A DNA stretch of 64,000 nucleotides from Streptomyces sp. NBC_00178 (GTDB lineage Bacteria; Actinomycetota; Actinomycetes; Streptomycetales; Streptomycetaceae): assembly GCF_036206005.1 (NCBI RefSeq), contig NZ_CP108143.1, positions 7,221,501 through 7,285,500 on the forward strand. Reading direction: 5' to 3'. A program made the position numbers and the translations under genes. The number at the start of each line of letters is the position of its first letter. The stretch's first letter is position 1. Shown one piece after another: positions 54,064-63,509 of this stretch. Below the pieces are notes generated by a model that had not been told where the DNA came from, did not search any database, and saw only the letters and a list, made by a program, of their open reading frames with translations.

Positions 54064-54526
54064 CGTTGCTCTCCCTCTCCCCGAAGGATGTTCAGGGTGC
54101 CGGCCTCGGCCCGGGTGTCGTGCTCGCGCATCCACGTTATGACGACCTGCTGCCCGCGAACTGTCCGGCATTGCGCCGGACCGGATGGTGGCCGGACCTC
54201 TGATCAGCGTCTCCGACGAACACCCCCGGGCCCGGTGACACCACCCCCCAGGCCATGCGTTCGACAGAGGGACACAGCCATGCCGCGCCCGGAGGCCAGC
54301 GGCTCCGTTGCGGAACCGCGGAAAACATAACGAGGGCTGCCGCACGATCGGGTGACATCTTAACTGGCCATATAGCTGGCTTGAAAGACACTTCTAGCCA
54401 GTTCGGAGAGTCCGGCAACATCCTCTTTCAATGCGGCGAGGGGCTTCCCTTGCCGGGACGCACACCGGTGGTGGATTGTCAGGAGACCACGGACCGGACG
54501 CTTTACCGACTTCTGATTGGGGACCG
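54064..54526. other. Gap upstream of the small secreted proteins
   Basis: It contains the outer flank of the IS110 element and an AT-richer tract near 54330-54420 that may be the promoter region of the secreted gene at 54527. No gene is supported. Confidence 0.4.
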
Positions 54527-54886
54527 ATGAAGAGTGCTCGTTTGGTGATCGCCCGGCTTGCTGCCGTGTTCGCAGGCGCCAGCCTGTTCGTTATCGCTTC
54601 CACCCTCCCGGTTCAGGCAGCGAGCTACTGGCGAATGTCCGTTTTTGCGAACTACGTCGGCGTCGGGGCGGACCGACACTGGGTTGAGGTCTGCGACAAG
54701 GAGGCGGACGGGGTCGGAGTATCCGGCACCTTCTACTTCAGTAGCGGATCTCCGGTCAAGGTCGGTGACGGAAACGGATCAGCTGCCGGGTGTGGAAACC
54801 GAACCTTCTCCGGCACTGTAGTCGGCGTTGAAGCGTGCTGGAACGGGGCGGATATCGTTTGCGACTACAGGTCGGTGCCCTCCTAG
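54527..54886 (+). CDS. Small secreted cysteine-containing protein, 119 aa
   Basis: It starts at ATG 54527 after TTGGGGA. It has a Sec leader (LVIARLAAVFAGASLFVIAS, cleavage near VQAAS). The mature domain of about 85 residues has four cysteines (VEVCDKEADG, AAGCGNRTF, VEACWNGADIVCDY) and beta character (GTFYFSSGSPVKVGDG). It could be a small extracellular beta-sandwich. No family is assigned. A second small secreted protein follows on the same strand. Confidence 0.72.
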   Translation: MKSARLVIARLAAVFAGASLFVIASTLPVQAASYWRMSVFANYVGVGADRHWVEVCDKEADGVGVSGTFYFSSGSPVKVGDGNGSAAGCGNRTFSGTVVGVEACWNGADIVCDYRSVPS

Positions 54887-55144
54887 CACTGGTCGTGCCC
54901 GCGGAACGGGTCACCATAGCGGTGGTGCACTGTTTCGCGAGCGAATGCCGACAACAGGCCGACCTGGGTCAGCTCTCTACCCTGCCAGGTCCAGAATTCT
55001 CATTCCTGTGCAAACTCGTCGGCACCGTTATTGCAGCAGCAGTACCTGCATCGAACGAATCACATGCACGATGCAGTCAGTCATTCTCTGCGCGCAGGGT
55101 TGTAGCGGCGCGCACTCCCGCAACCATGTGTCGCTCGTATCCGA

Positions 55145-55486
55145 ATGAAAGTGACGGTAAAACTTATGCGCAGAAGCCGGATGGCCTCCTACGGTGCTGC
55201 TGCACTGACAGTCATTGGAGCCCTGCTGTTCTCGGCTCCGGCCGCGTCCGCGGCTGGAGTATCCGTGACGGCAACCACGGCCCCTTCGTGTATAGGCCGG
55301 TATGTCACCGAGACCCCCGCCGGCTTCGATGTCCTGCTCTCGAACAACTGCGGAAAAACTATGAGCGTGAAGGTTCTGGTGGACTACGCCGGCGACAGCA
55401 ACTGCTACGTGATGTCGGCCGGGACGCAGAAGCTGTACATATACGAGGGCGTCCTCGGCCAGTACGACAAGACCGTTCTCTGCTGA
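55145..55486 (+). CDS. Small secreted protein, 113 aa
   Basis: ATG 55145 or ATG 55166 (MRRSRMASYGAAALTVIGAL) begins a Sec leader cleaved near ASAAG. The mature 75 residues contain four cysteines (APSCIGRYVTE, LLSNNCGKTMSVKV, SNCYVMSAG, TVLC at the very end) and beta strands. It resembles small beta-sandwich exoproteins and may be functionally paired with the gene at 54527. The spacer 54887-55144 holds no gene. Confidence 0.7.
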   Translation: MKVTVKLMRRSRMASYGAAALTVIGALLFSAPAASAAGVSVTATTAPSCIGRYVTETPAGFDVLLSNNCGKTMSVKVLVDYAGDSNCYVMSAGTQKLYIYEGVLGQYDKTVLC

Positions 55487-55874
55487 ACTGCATCGCACCA
55501 CAGGAATCCGCTGGTGCCCTCGTAACAGCGGCGACGGAGCCTCGATGAGTAGGCTGAATCGCCCGAGGATTCTGGGGCCTTGCTGAGTGCTGTGGGGGTT
55601 GAGGTTGATTTGGGTGCTGATCTACGGTGCCGGCCTTGACCGCGCCGTCGTGGCCACCTCCTTCGTCTCGGCCGCGCTAATGGGGCTTCTGCGAGTTGGC
55701 CACCGAACGGGTGGCGGCTGCGAAGCGCGCAGTGAACGGGACTCCCGTGCTGTTGACCGAGATATCTGTCTCAACGACGACTCGGGGGTCCCGTTGTTCA
55801 TCTATTCTGCCGCACTCGACCTGCCGTAGAGCTCGTAACGCGAGCATGGTGAGACGCGGTCTACCCTTTTTGGG
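55487..55874. other. Gap with possible coding debris
   Basis: Short frames on both strands (minus-strand RIDEQRDPRVVVETDISVNS) look protein-like but lack starts, ribosome-binding sites or a recognised domain. Confidence 0.35.
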
Positions 55875-56322
55875 GTGTCGTCCCTCGCTGTTATTGCTTC
55901 TTCGCACTCATCGGCGCCCCCCGCCGTCGCCTACGCGGCGCTCCTGGATGCAGAATCCTGGCCGTTGTGGTCCGCCTACGCCGACGTCGAGTGGGATGTA
56001 CCTGCCGGAGTCGACCGGCCGGCACGCGTGGATGACCAGCGCACCATCCGTTCCCTTACTGGGCGTGTGTGCTACCGCGAGCGCGTCGTCGAGATGGTTT
56101 CCCGACCAGCGGTTCAGCTACGAACAGGCCGCAGGACTGTTCACCTCTCATCGAGGGTCTGTGGACCTGGCCCGAGCCCTCCATGGCGGCACCGACATCA
56201 CCTGGTCAGCGACCTACCGACACACCCTCCCTCTCCTGGACATGCTCAGGAGGCGGCGTCTGCAGGTTTGGGTCCAGGATCTTGCGTCATACGCCAACTC
56301 GATCGTGATCCGTAACTCCTAG
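55875..56322 (+). pseudogene. SRPBCC (START-like) protein, frameshifted
   Basis: It starts LAVIASSHSSAPPAVAYAAL and LLDAESWPLWSAYADVEWDV (the SRPBCC N-terminus, with WPxW), through TGRVCYRERVVEMV. It then shifts frame near 56100 to RFSYEQ and to ARALHGGTDITWSATYRHTL, ending LASYANSIVIRNS. In intact form this would be a 150-residue ligand-binding fold protein. Its 3' end abuts the IS5 element. Confidence 0.68.
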
Positions 56323-56337
56323 AACTGCAGCGCCAAT

Positions 56338-57146
56338 TCATGATCCGAACTTCTTCAGACGTCTCCAGCAGATGAGGCTGCAGCCCAACGAGACCACGGC
56401 GTCGTGGAGTTCGATGCGTTGTTCCCATCGGACGGCGAGACGTTTGAACTGGTGGAGCAGGGCGAACGTCTGCTCGACGACGTAGCGGAGCTTGCCCAGG
56501 CCCTCCATGTTCGGGGCACCCTTGAGGGAGATGACCGGCAGGATCCTGCGGCGCCGCAGTTCCAGGCGTACGGCCTTCGAGTCGTATGCCTTGTCGCCCA
56601 GGACAGCCTCGGGGCGCCGTCGCGGTCGGCCGGGCCGGTCAGCGACGGGCGGGATGCCGTCGACCAGATTGAGGGTCTGGGTGATGTCGTTGACGTTCGC
56701 CGCGGTGGTGATGACTTTGAGCGAGGTGCCGCGTCCGTCGCAGATCAGGTGGTGTTTGCTGCCCGTCTTCCGCCGGTCGACCGGCGACGGACCGGTGCCG
56801 GCGCCCCCTTTTTCGCGCGGATGTGGGAACCGTCCACGCAAGCCCGCGACCAGTCGAGCTCGCCGGCCGCGTTCAGCTCCCCGAGCAGGACCCGGTGCAG
56901 CCGGTCGAAAACCCCCGCCTTCTGCCACCGGTCCAGGCGGCGCCAGCACGTCTGTCCCGAGCCGAACCCAAGCTCCATGGGCAGGAGTTGCCGCGCTATG
57001 TCGTTGTAGAGGACGAACAGGATGCCCTGGAGACAGAGCCGGTCCGACACCGGCCGAGGCCCCGGTGACCGCTCCGGCCACGGAGGCAACAACGGCTCGA
57101 TCAGCGCCCACAACTCATCGTCCACGACCCACGGTCGAGTACTCAC
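56338..57146 (-). CDS. IS5-family transposase, orfA/orfB joined by a likely -1 frameshift
   Basis: OrfA from GTG 57146 reads STRPWVVDDELWALIEPLLP, PMELGFGSGQTCWRRLDRWQ and DWSRACVDGSHIRAKKG (first Asp). At an A5G5 run (56805-56814) a single -1 slip continues GAGTGPSPVDRRKTGSKHHL, AVLGDKAYDSKAVRLELRRR (second Asp) and LRYVVEQTFALLHQFKRLAV (Glu), ending RRLKKFGS. No other lesion is visible, so the element may be functional through programmed frameshifting, as known in IS5 relatives. Inverted ends were not resolved. Confidence 0.82.
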
Positions 57147-57224
57147 GCCATCACGAACGGTCGAATCTTCACACTGATCACGGTCAGCCAGCACGTTTCA
57201 CCAAGATTGTGTTACGAGCTCTTT

Positions 57225-57581
57225 GTGTGCCTTGTCGGCGGTTTGTGGTATTTCACCGCAGCGGGGCTGCTGTTGATCCGCGATAGTGGAAGCCTGATCG
57301 CGGTCTTCTTCGGTCTCGCGGGTGTACTCCTCGTCCTCGGGGTCCTGCGCATGGTGTTCGGTAGTCCCGCAGGTCCTCGTACTGCTGTCAGCGGGGCCTG
57401 GACGGCTCTGCTGACTGTGCTGTTTCCGCTCGGTGTATGGCTTACACCGACTGTGACTTCGGGCAGCGCCATCGAGTTCTCTCAGCTGGCAACACGGCAG
57501 GGACTACCGCTCCAGGGCGTGATGGGAGCAGTACCGCCCCTCGTAATCCTGGCCATCGCCAAGCGACACACCACCACCTGA
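57225..57581 (+). CDS. Small polytopic membrane protein
   Basis: About 118 residues from GTG 57225 (TTG 57207 is possible). It has three or four transmembrane helices (LVGGLWYFTAAGLLLIRDSG, LIAVFFGLAGVLLVLGVLRM, ALLTVLFPLGVWLTPTVTSG, GVMGAVPPLVILAIAKRH). The 5' end is only some 60-80 bp from the IS5 element, so the promoter or N-terminus may have been altered by the insertion. Function unknown. Confidence 0.65.
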   Translation: MCLVGGLWYFTAAGLLLIRDSGSLIAVFFGLAGVLLVLGVLRMVFGSPAGPRTAVSGAWTALLTVLFPLGVWLTPTVTSGSAIEFSQLATRQGLPLQGVMGAVPPLVILAIAKRHTTT

Positions 57582-58611
57582 CCCTCGCACTGGCAGGCGC
57601 CGCTATGCGTGGGCCCCCCGGTTGAGTGAACTGGGTGTGGGCGGCACCAATGAGTTGAGCCGGAGCCACGACTCGTGAGCAATCCAGGTGAGTAGACCCT
57701 TGGGGTCGTGGTGAGTTTCCGGCCGGCGACTCACCACGGCAGGTCAGGGGCGGGTGCGGCTCCTCACCACGTCGATGCCGCGGCACCCTGCGTCACTGGA
57801 AGCTTTTCTTGTCGAACCCTCATTACGGCGCACACCCGGTCGACGCGACATGACCCGGACGGCGGCGGCACGAAGGGCATCCGCTGCGCGGATGCCCGGG
57901 GCGGGAGCTCGGTCACTGGTACCAGACACCAGCCTCCCGCCTCCGGCACCCTGGCACACGGGGGAGCGCCGGCACTCAGCGGGCCCGAACCGCGGACACG
58001 CCTGGTCCTCGAGTTCCTGCCGCCCGGAGCGCGGCACGGTCGCCAGAGGCTCTGGCGCCGGTAGTGGCACCCAGGGCAGTAGCCACTCTGGTGAGTGGGT
58101 GGCGCGGGTGCCCGACACGGGAGTACGACCGACGCTATGACTGACAAGTGTCGAGGGCCGACCTGTGCCCAACCGCGGGTCAGACATCAGTTTTCGCGTG
58201 GTGAGTGCTCGGACTTCCCCTCTTGCCCTGGCTGCCTTGCTCTGGGGGGCTGGTGTTGGGCGTGGTCTCGGGGAAGCGAGGGCGCTGCGCCGGCCTTCTT
58301 CTCCGACCCGTCGCGGAGATGTGGACCGGCGACCAGGCTGTGACCTGACGGTAGGCCTCCGCACTCCGGCTGCGAGGCTGGCGGCTACGCCTCGTGCTCG
58401 TCCCGGTCGAGTTCGGCGGCGTGCAGGGTGTGGGCCTCGGTGACGGCCCGCGTCCATGTCCACTCGTTCCCAGGTCGTCCTCGTGAAGCTGCGCCGGGCG
58501 GGGGACCAGAATGGGCTTTCGCCGCTACATCCCATAGGCCGGCGCGACCGAGGCACTGCGCGCCCCCAAGGAGGGCCCGCCGTGACGAGACGCAACGGGA
58601 GCACTGCTTCA
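57582..58611. other. Long gene-poor interval
   Basis: No intact gene. At the end (58385-58480, minus strand) a frame reads NEWTWTRAVTEAHTLHAAEL and DRDEHEA before a stop. This resembles the C-terminus of the remnant at 58612-58803, so a duplicated and decayed gene is likely. The long minus-strand open frame here is Arg/Pro-rich and not credible. Confidence 0.4.
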
Positions 58612-58803
58612 CTACGTGGCGGGCCGATCCGCGTCGTAGTCGTCACGGCCGGGTTCGGCGGTGTACTTCGCCCGGGCGTCGGTGACGGCCTGCTCCCAGA
58701 TCCACGCGCAGTCCCCCTTGCGTCCGGGCCGGCCGCGCGGCCAGGACCCGCTCGTAGCCTCTGGCCCGGCGTAGCTCGCCGAGGGCGATCTCGACGGCCT
58801 TTA
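58612..58803 (-). pseudogene. Decayed small gene of unknown function
   Basis: Two frames give LKAVEIALGELRRARGYERV and, after a shift, DCAWIWEQAVTDARAKYTAE, ending YDADRPAT. The C-terminal pattern W-x-W-x2-AVT-x-A is shared with the scrap at 58385-58480. No family recognised. Confidence 0.45.
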
Positions 58804-59061
58804 GCGCGCTCCTGGGACATCGCACGCCCACCACGGGCCCTTCCGATGCTCCGCACCGCTCTTAACGGCACCATCATCGAAACCGGCACCGGCTCCTACC
58901 GCCTCGCCAGCACCCGAGCATGCACCGAAGAGCCGTGCAAGGCCGGCTGAACCCTGGTGCTTTGTCCGGGAAGGTTCGCCGGGTGTGGGCAGGCGAAACT
59001 CCGTACGGACGTCTCTGCCGGCGGATTGCGTCATGCCCAGGATGAAGGGGGTTTCGTGATC

Positions 59062-59647
59062 ATGGCAGAGCGTGCGGTTCCGTCTCGCGTGGTGGCCGCG
59101 GAGCGTGTCGCCTCCGAGGCGGCTTTCAAGAAGAGTTGCATCCCTGAGGTGGGCAGGTTGCTCAGGCTGGCCGCTGCTGCGAAACCGCACGGAATCATTG
59201 CGGAGAGCGGCGCCGGCTCGGGCGTGGGTACCGCCTGGCTGCACGGTGGGCTCGGCGGTGGTGGCCGCCTGGTCACCGTGGAGCGTGACGAGGAGCTTGC
59301 GCGTCGAGCGGCTGGTGTCTTCGCGGACGACGACCGCGTCAGCGTCCTCACGGGTGACTGGCGGCTGCTTGCTGCTGCTTGAGCAGCACGCCCCCGCACG
59401 CCCCCTTCGATGTTTTCTTCTGCGACGGCGGAGGCAAGCGTGACGACCCCGAGAAGGTCGTCGAGCTGCTGGCTCGCGGTGGCTTTCTCGTCCTGGACGA
59501 CTTCACCCTGTCGCCTCGTTGGCCTCCTCGTTGGAGGGCGAAGTGGATGAGCTCCGTCTGTTCTACCTCACTCATCCGGCCCTGGACGCCACTGAACTGC
59601 TCACAACGCCCGCCAGTTCAGCGTTTGTTGCGGCACGCCGCCTCTAG
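59062..59647 (+). pseudogene. Class I SAM O-methyltransferase, frameshifted
   Basis: From ATG 59062 the frame gives IIAESGAGSGVGTAWLHGGL (SAM-binding loop) and RLVTVERDEELARRAAGVFA, up to VLTGDWRLL. It shifts near 59380 to PFDVFFCDGGGKRDDPEKVV and ELLARGGFLVLDDFT, then near 59530 to LRLFYLTHPALDATELLTTP, ending AARRL. Together these make a typical 195-residue O-methyltransferase. Two frameshifts disable it unless they are sequencing errors. Confidence 0.8.
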
Positions 59648-60835
59648 CGAGGAAGGCGTGGAGCGTTCTTGATCGCGCCGCGAGGGCTGGTCTGCCGCCC
59701 CAGCGGATGCCCTTCTCGCTGCGGATGCGGGCGCGTTCCTCGCGTCGTGCGGCGAGGACGTCGGGGTGGCGGGCGTTGGCGTTGCGCCAGCGCAGGTAGC
59801 GGTGCAGGGCCCGGGTCTGCGCGGGATGGCTGCGGTGGTTCGAATTCGCCAGGGTGAACTGCCGCAGCGGGCCGAAGTGCGCCTCGATCGGGTTGGCCCG
59901 GGACGCATAGGTCGGGGTGAAGCACAGCTCACTCTTGTTCTTCTTCGCCCAGCGGCGGATGTCCGTGCCGGTGTGGGCGGAGAGGTTGTCCAGAATGATG
60001 TAGATCGGTGCGTCGTCAGGCCGGGCGGCGCGGATCGCTTTCAGCGCGGCCAGCGTGTTGGCGGCGCCGTTTGCGTCGACGGTTGACGCCCCACAACCGG
60101 TCGTCGCCGACGGCGTAGCAGCCGTGGAAGTAGGTCAGGCCGTGGGTGCGGTGGTAGGTCGCCGGCAGACGGTCGGGCTTGCCCTGCTTCGCCCAGCAGG
60201 ACCCTGCGGTGGGCCGGATCCCCAGGGGCCCGAACTCATCGAAGGCGAAGATACGGTCCGGGAAGTGCTCCAGGACGTGCTCGCTGCGGTCGAGCTTGGC
60301 GTCGCGCTCAAGGTCGGGCGACTCCTTTCAGGTCTTGGTGCGCTGGAAGGTGATGCCGCGGCGCTGGAGCAGGCACCGTGAGGCTTCACGGCCGATGCGG
60401 ATGACGCGTCCGTGAACGCGGCGCAGGTAGGCGCCGGGTTCGCGGAGCGACCAGCGGGTGAAGTGCTGGCCGAGCTTAACGGGTCGGGTGGTGGCCGTCT
60501 GAACGACGAAGTCCTCGTCGTCACAGGTGAGTAGGCGGGACGGTCTCCTGCCCATCGAGGGTCCAGACAGGCCAGGCCGATCTCGTTGGACCGGTGGATC
60601 ACGTCCCGCACCGTGTCCTCGTCGGCCTGGACCAGCTGGGCGATCATCGGGACACGGTTGCCGCCGGCGGACGCGAGCAGCATCATCGCCCGCCGATAGC
60701 GCACCGAACTTGTACTCCCCCCGGCGCACGCTCTGCTGCAGCTTCCGCCCCTCCTGGTCGGTCAGTCTGCGCGCCCGCACAGGCTCAGCCAGCACACCTC
60801 CAGCAGTCGGAACGGACGTCACCGCCCATCCAACC
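59648..60835 (-). pseudogene. IS630-family transposase, decayed
   Basis: Minus-strand pieces are VRARRLTDQEGRKLQQ, RYRRAMMLLASAGGNRVPMI and DEDTVRDVIHRSNEIGLACL (helix-turn-helix), then VKLGQHFTRWSLREPGAYLR, RIFAFDEFGPLGIRPTAGSC (first Asp) and GLTYFHGCYAVGDDRLWG. The C-terminal region with DNLSAHTG-type sequence is in yet other frames. At least four frameshifts are present. It differs clearly from the element at 45487. Confidence 0.78.
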
Positions 60836-60875
60836 GCTCCAATCGCCAACCCCGGCGACCTTCCCGGTCAGAGCA

Positions 60876-62666
60876 CTAATCGGCCAGGTCCGCCGCCAGC
60901 TCGTCGCGCCAGTGCACGGACATGCGCAGGCTCAGGATCGTCTCCGCCGCCGCGGGCGGGGGGAGCAGCAGGAACCGGCGCAGGGCCCCGGCCGCCGCGT
61001 CCCGTCCGTGCCACGCCGCGAGGTCGGTTTCGGTGACGGGCGCCGGGTCCTGCTGGTGGCGGGCCGAGTCGAGCAGTCCGCGGACGGCCCGGGTCTCCGC
61101 CCGGATGGTCCGCATCCGCAGATCGAGGGCCTCGTCGGCCGGGAGGTCCACCAGCGCGCCCCTGCCGGTCTGCTCCAGCGCCCGGGCGATCTCCGGGTAG
61201 CCGTCGATGCCGGTCTCCGACGCCAGCCGGGCGAGCTGCGCGGCCACCGCGGAGCGCAACCGCTCCGGCGGGGTCCGCTCCGCGAGGGCGCCGAGGTCGA
61301 AGTCGCGTACGACGGTGACCGGGTGCCGCGCCTCCGGCACCTCGTCGAGGACCGGCAGCAGCAGCGCGCTTGCCAGCGGCGCCGCTGCGTCGTCCGCCGG
61401 GTCCCAGCTGATGCCGTGCTCCGCCGTCAGGCCTGCCAGCAGCCGCGCGTAGGCGGCCGTCGAGCCGGGCCAGGGATCAACGCCGATCCGCTGCCACTGC
61501 TGTCCGCCGCGTCCGAGCGCGGGCTGCCCGTCGGGGCCGGTCACGTAGTCCTCGCGCGGCGATTCGACCCGGTGGCCTGCCTCAGTCCGCTCCGTGCCGT
61601 CCTCCACGACGCTCACGCGCACCTCGGGTCCCTGCTTCGTCAGCCGCACCACCCGGGTTCCGCTGGACAGCCGTCCCAGCACCTCGAGACGGCCGAACTG
61701 GGCGTCACCGCCCTCCTGCGTGGCGTACGACCACCCATCGCCGCAGGACCCGGCCCGGACCATCGGGCGGTGCGCGGCCCAGGGCGCGCCGGCGGACAGC
61801 TGTGCCTGTTCCCGGCTGCGCGGCCTGGCGGTCGCGGGCACGGAGCCCAGCCGGTCCAGGAGCTCCCCGGGGTCGATGCCCGCCACGAACACGACGTCCG
61901 GCTGCACGGGCGGTGCGGGTTCGGGTCCGAAGAATCCGCCGCTCCCGAGGGTGAAGACGCCGTATACCCCGTCGGGCTGCGGGGCGGGCGGGGCCGGCTC
62001 GGCTGCGGGGACCTGCGGCTCGGGGGACGCGGCGGCCAGGCTCAGGGCGGAGGCCGGGTCGGTGACGACCGTCCCGTCCCCGTCCCAGATCAGCCGGCCC
62101 TCGTGGGCCAGGGGTATCCGCCCGTCGAAGGACAGGCCGTTCTCCAGGGCCGTGGCGAGGTCGGAGAGGACGTGTTGCAGTCCCGACCACGGGGTGAAGG
62201 ACGAGCCCGTCTCGTCGAAGTACCGGCCGACCCGCCCGTGGTTGGGGCCGGGGCGGGTGGCCAGGAAGAGTCCGTCGGAGGACTGCCAGCCGACGCCCAG
62301 GGTGATCAGCAGCCGTTCGTGCGGCCAGTAGGCGTGCTCGTCGCGCTCCTCCTCGTCGAGGTCGTCCTCCTCGGCAGCGTCCTCCCCGACCTCACGCAGG
62401 AATTCGGCGCTCCAGACGATCGCCTCGACTGAGGATGGTGGTCCGTAGTAGTCGAGCGTGAGCGTTCCGTCCTGGAGCTCCACACCGTCGTGCCGCAGCA
62501 GCGACTCCCTCAGGTCGGGCGGGAAGGCCACCCCCAGCCGAAGTTCGGCCGCCTCTATGGCAGCTGGTCGGGCCGGCGGCCGCAGCAGCCCGTGGGTGAG
62601 GGGGGCGTGCCGCGCGAGCCAGCTCTCGATGCGGTCCCAGGACTCTTCGACGGTGAACGTGATCAT
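60876..62666 (-). CDS. Large SUKH (SMI1/KNR4)-domain-like protein, 596 aa
   Basis: It starts MITFTVEESWDRIESWLARH at ATG 62666. Residues about 1-150 have the SMI1/KNR4 pattern (IEAAELRLGVAFPPDLRESL, LRHDGVELQDGTLTLDYYGP, WWxSDG-like GVGWQSSDGLFLATRPG). A middle part (about 180-420) is beta-rich with a Pro/Ala linker and a Gly-rich YGVFTLGSGGFFGPE. The C-terminal third is helical. SUKH proteins often confer immunity to polymorphic toxins, but long versions like this are of unknown role. The frame is open far upstream into a TniQ-like relic, but the ATG and conserved N-terminus favour 62666. Confidence 0.8.
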   Translation of the reverse strand: MITFTVEESWDRIESWLARHAPLTHGLLRPPARPAAIEAAELRLGVAFPPDLRESLLRHDGVELQDGTLTLDYYGPPSSVEAIVWSAEFLREVGEDAAEEDDLDEEERDEHAYWPHERLLITLGVGWQSSDGLFLATRPGPNHGRVGRYFDETGSSFTPWSGLQHVLSDLATALENGLSFDGRIPLAHEGRLIWDGDGTVVTDPASALSLAAASPEPQVPAAEPAPPAPQPDGVYGVFTLGSGGFFGPEPAPPVQPDVVFVAGIDPGELLDRLGSVPATARPRSREQAQLSAGAPWAAHRPMVRAGSCGDGWSYATQEGGDAQFGRLEVLGRLSSGTRVVRLTKQGPEVRVSVVEDGTERTEAGHRVESPREDYVTGPDGQPALGRGGQQWQRIGVDPWPGSTAAYARLLAGLTAEHGISWDPADDAAAPLASALLLPVLDEVPEARHPVTVVRDFDLGALAERTPPERLRSAVAAQLARLASETGIDGYPEIARALEQTGRGALVDLPADEALDLRMRTIRAETRAVRGLLDSARHQQDPAPVTETDLAAWHGRDAAAGALRRFLLLPPPAAAETILSLRMSVHWRDELAADLAD

Positions 62667-62739
62667 GCCCGGCACCCTAGGCACGCGCACTGACACCCGG
62701 ACGGCCTGGGCTGTCCGTAGTCCCCTCAAAGGTGTCCCC

Positions 62740-63450
62740 GTCCGCGACATCGCGAAGAAGCTGACCATCGAGGTCGGCAAGAACACCCTCGCGTCCCGCC
62801 CCACGATCCGCCACCACTCCAGATCACCCCCGGCATCACCGCCCGCGACCCGATGCAGCCGCCGCGGCCAGATCCTCTCCCGCTCCCAGTGCAGGGCCTG
62901 CTCCCACCACCGGGCCACCACCGCCTGCGCCAACGCGAACACCCTCTCCGGCTCGGCCCCCGTCCGCACCGCCCGCCGCGCCACCCCCACCCACCGCCGC
63001 TGCGCCGCGACCACCTCCGGCAGACGCCGCACGTCCAGATGCTCGTGAGGCTGGTCGGCATCCGCATCAAGGAGCCACCGCCCGTGCCGGACAGACACAC
63101 GGGCCCACCGCGGGGCGTACAGCACCGCCCGCCCAGCCGCTCCCGTACGCCGGGCCGTGCACAGACGACAGCCGAACGCCACCGGCCCGGCAACCGCACC
63201 ACCGATCCGCCACGCCGCCACCGGCTCCCCGGCATCCCCGGCCGGCAGCCTGGCATCCTCCCGCCCCCAGGACGGCAACGCCCGCCCCAGCACACCCTCC
63301 TCCACGCCGCACAGGCCTGCCAGAAGCTGCCGCCCCGCCGTGTTCAACAACACCTCGGCGTCTGCCCGCGCACCCCCTCCGTCGTGCCGAGGCTGGTGGC
63401 TGCGCCACTTCCAGCAGGACCGCAACACCTCGGCATGATCGGCCAGGCGT
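62740..63450 (-). pseudogene. TniQ-like protein fragment
   Basis: The frame upstream of the SUKH gene reads VLLNTAGRQLLAGLCGVEEG, PVAFGCRLCTARRTGAAGRA and VLYAPRWARVSVRHGRWLLD. It continues AVVARWWEQALHWERERIWP and WRIVGRDARVFLP. The CxxC...RHGxxL pattern is that of TniQ-like zinc proteins (one zinc Cys is Ser here), which accompany transposons and occur standalone in Streptomyces. The N-terminus is degenerate and the C-terminus switches to unrelated sequence (SMVSFFAMSRTGTPLRG), so it is a truncated relic. Confidence 0.5.
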
Positions 63451-63509
63451 CGACGGGCCGGGGGTTCTCGGATCTGGCCCTGTCGGGGCTGGAGTTGGGG
63501 CATGGCGGG

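Noticed and set aside
57744..58889. A 381-codon minus-strand open frame
   Set aside because: Arg/Pro/Ser-rich with no domain and it crosses decayed gene scraps in other frames; not credible as a protein.
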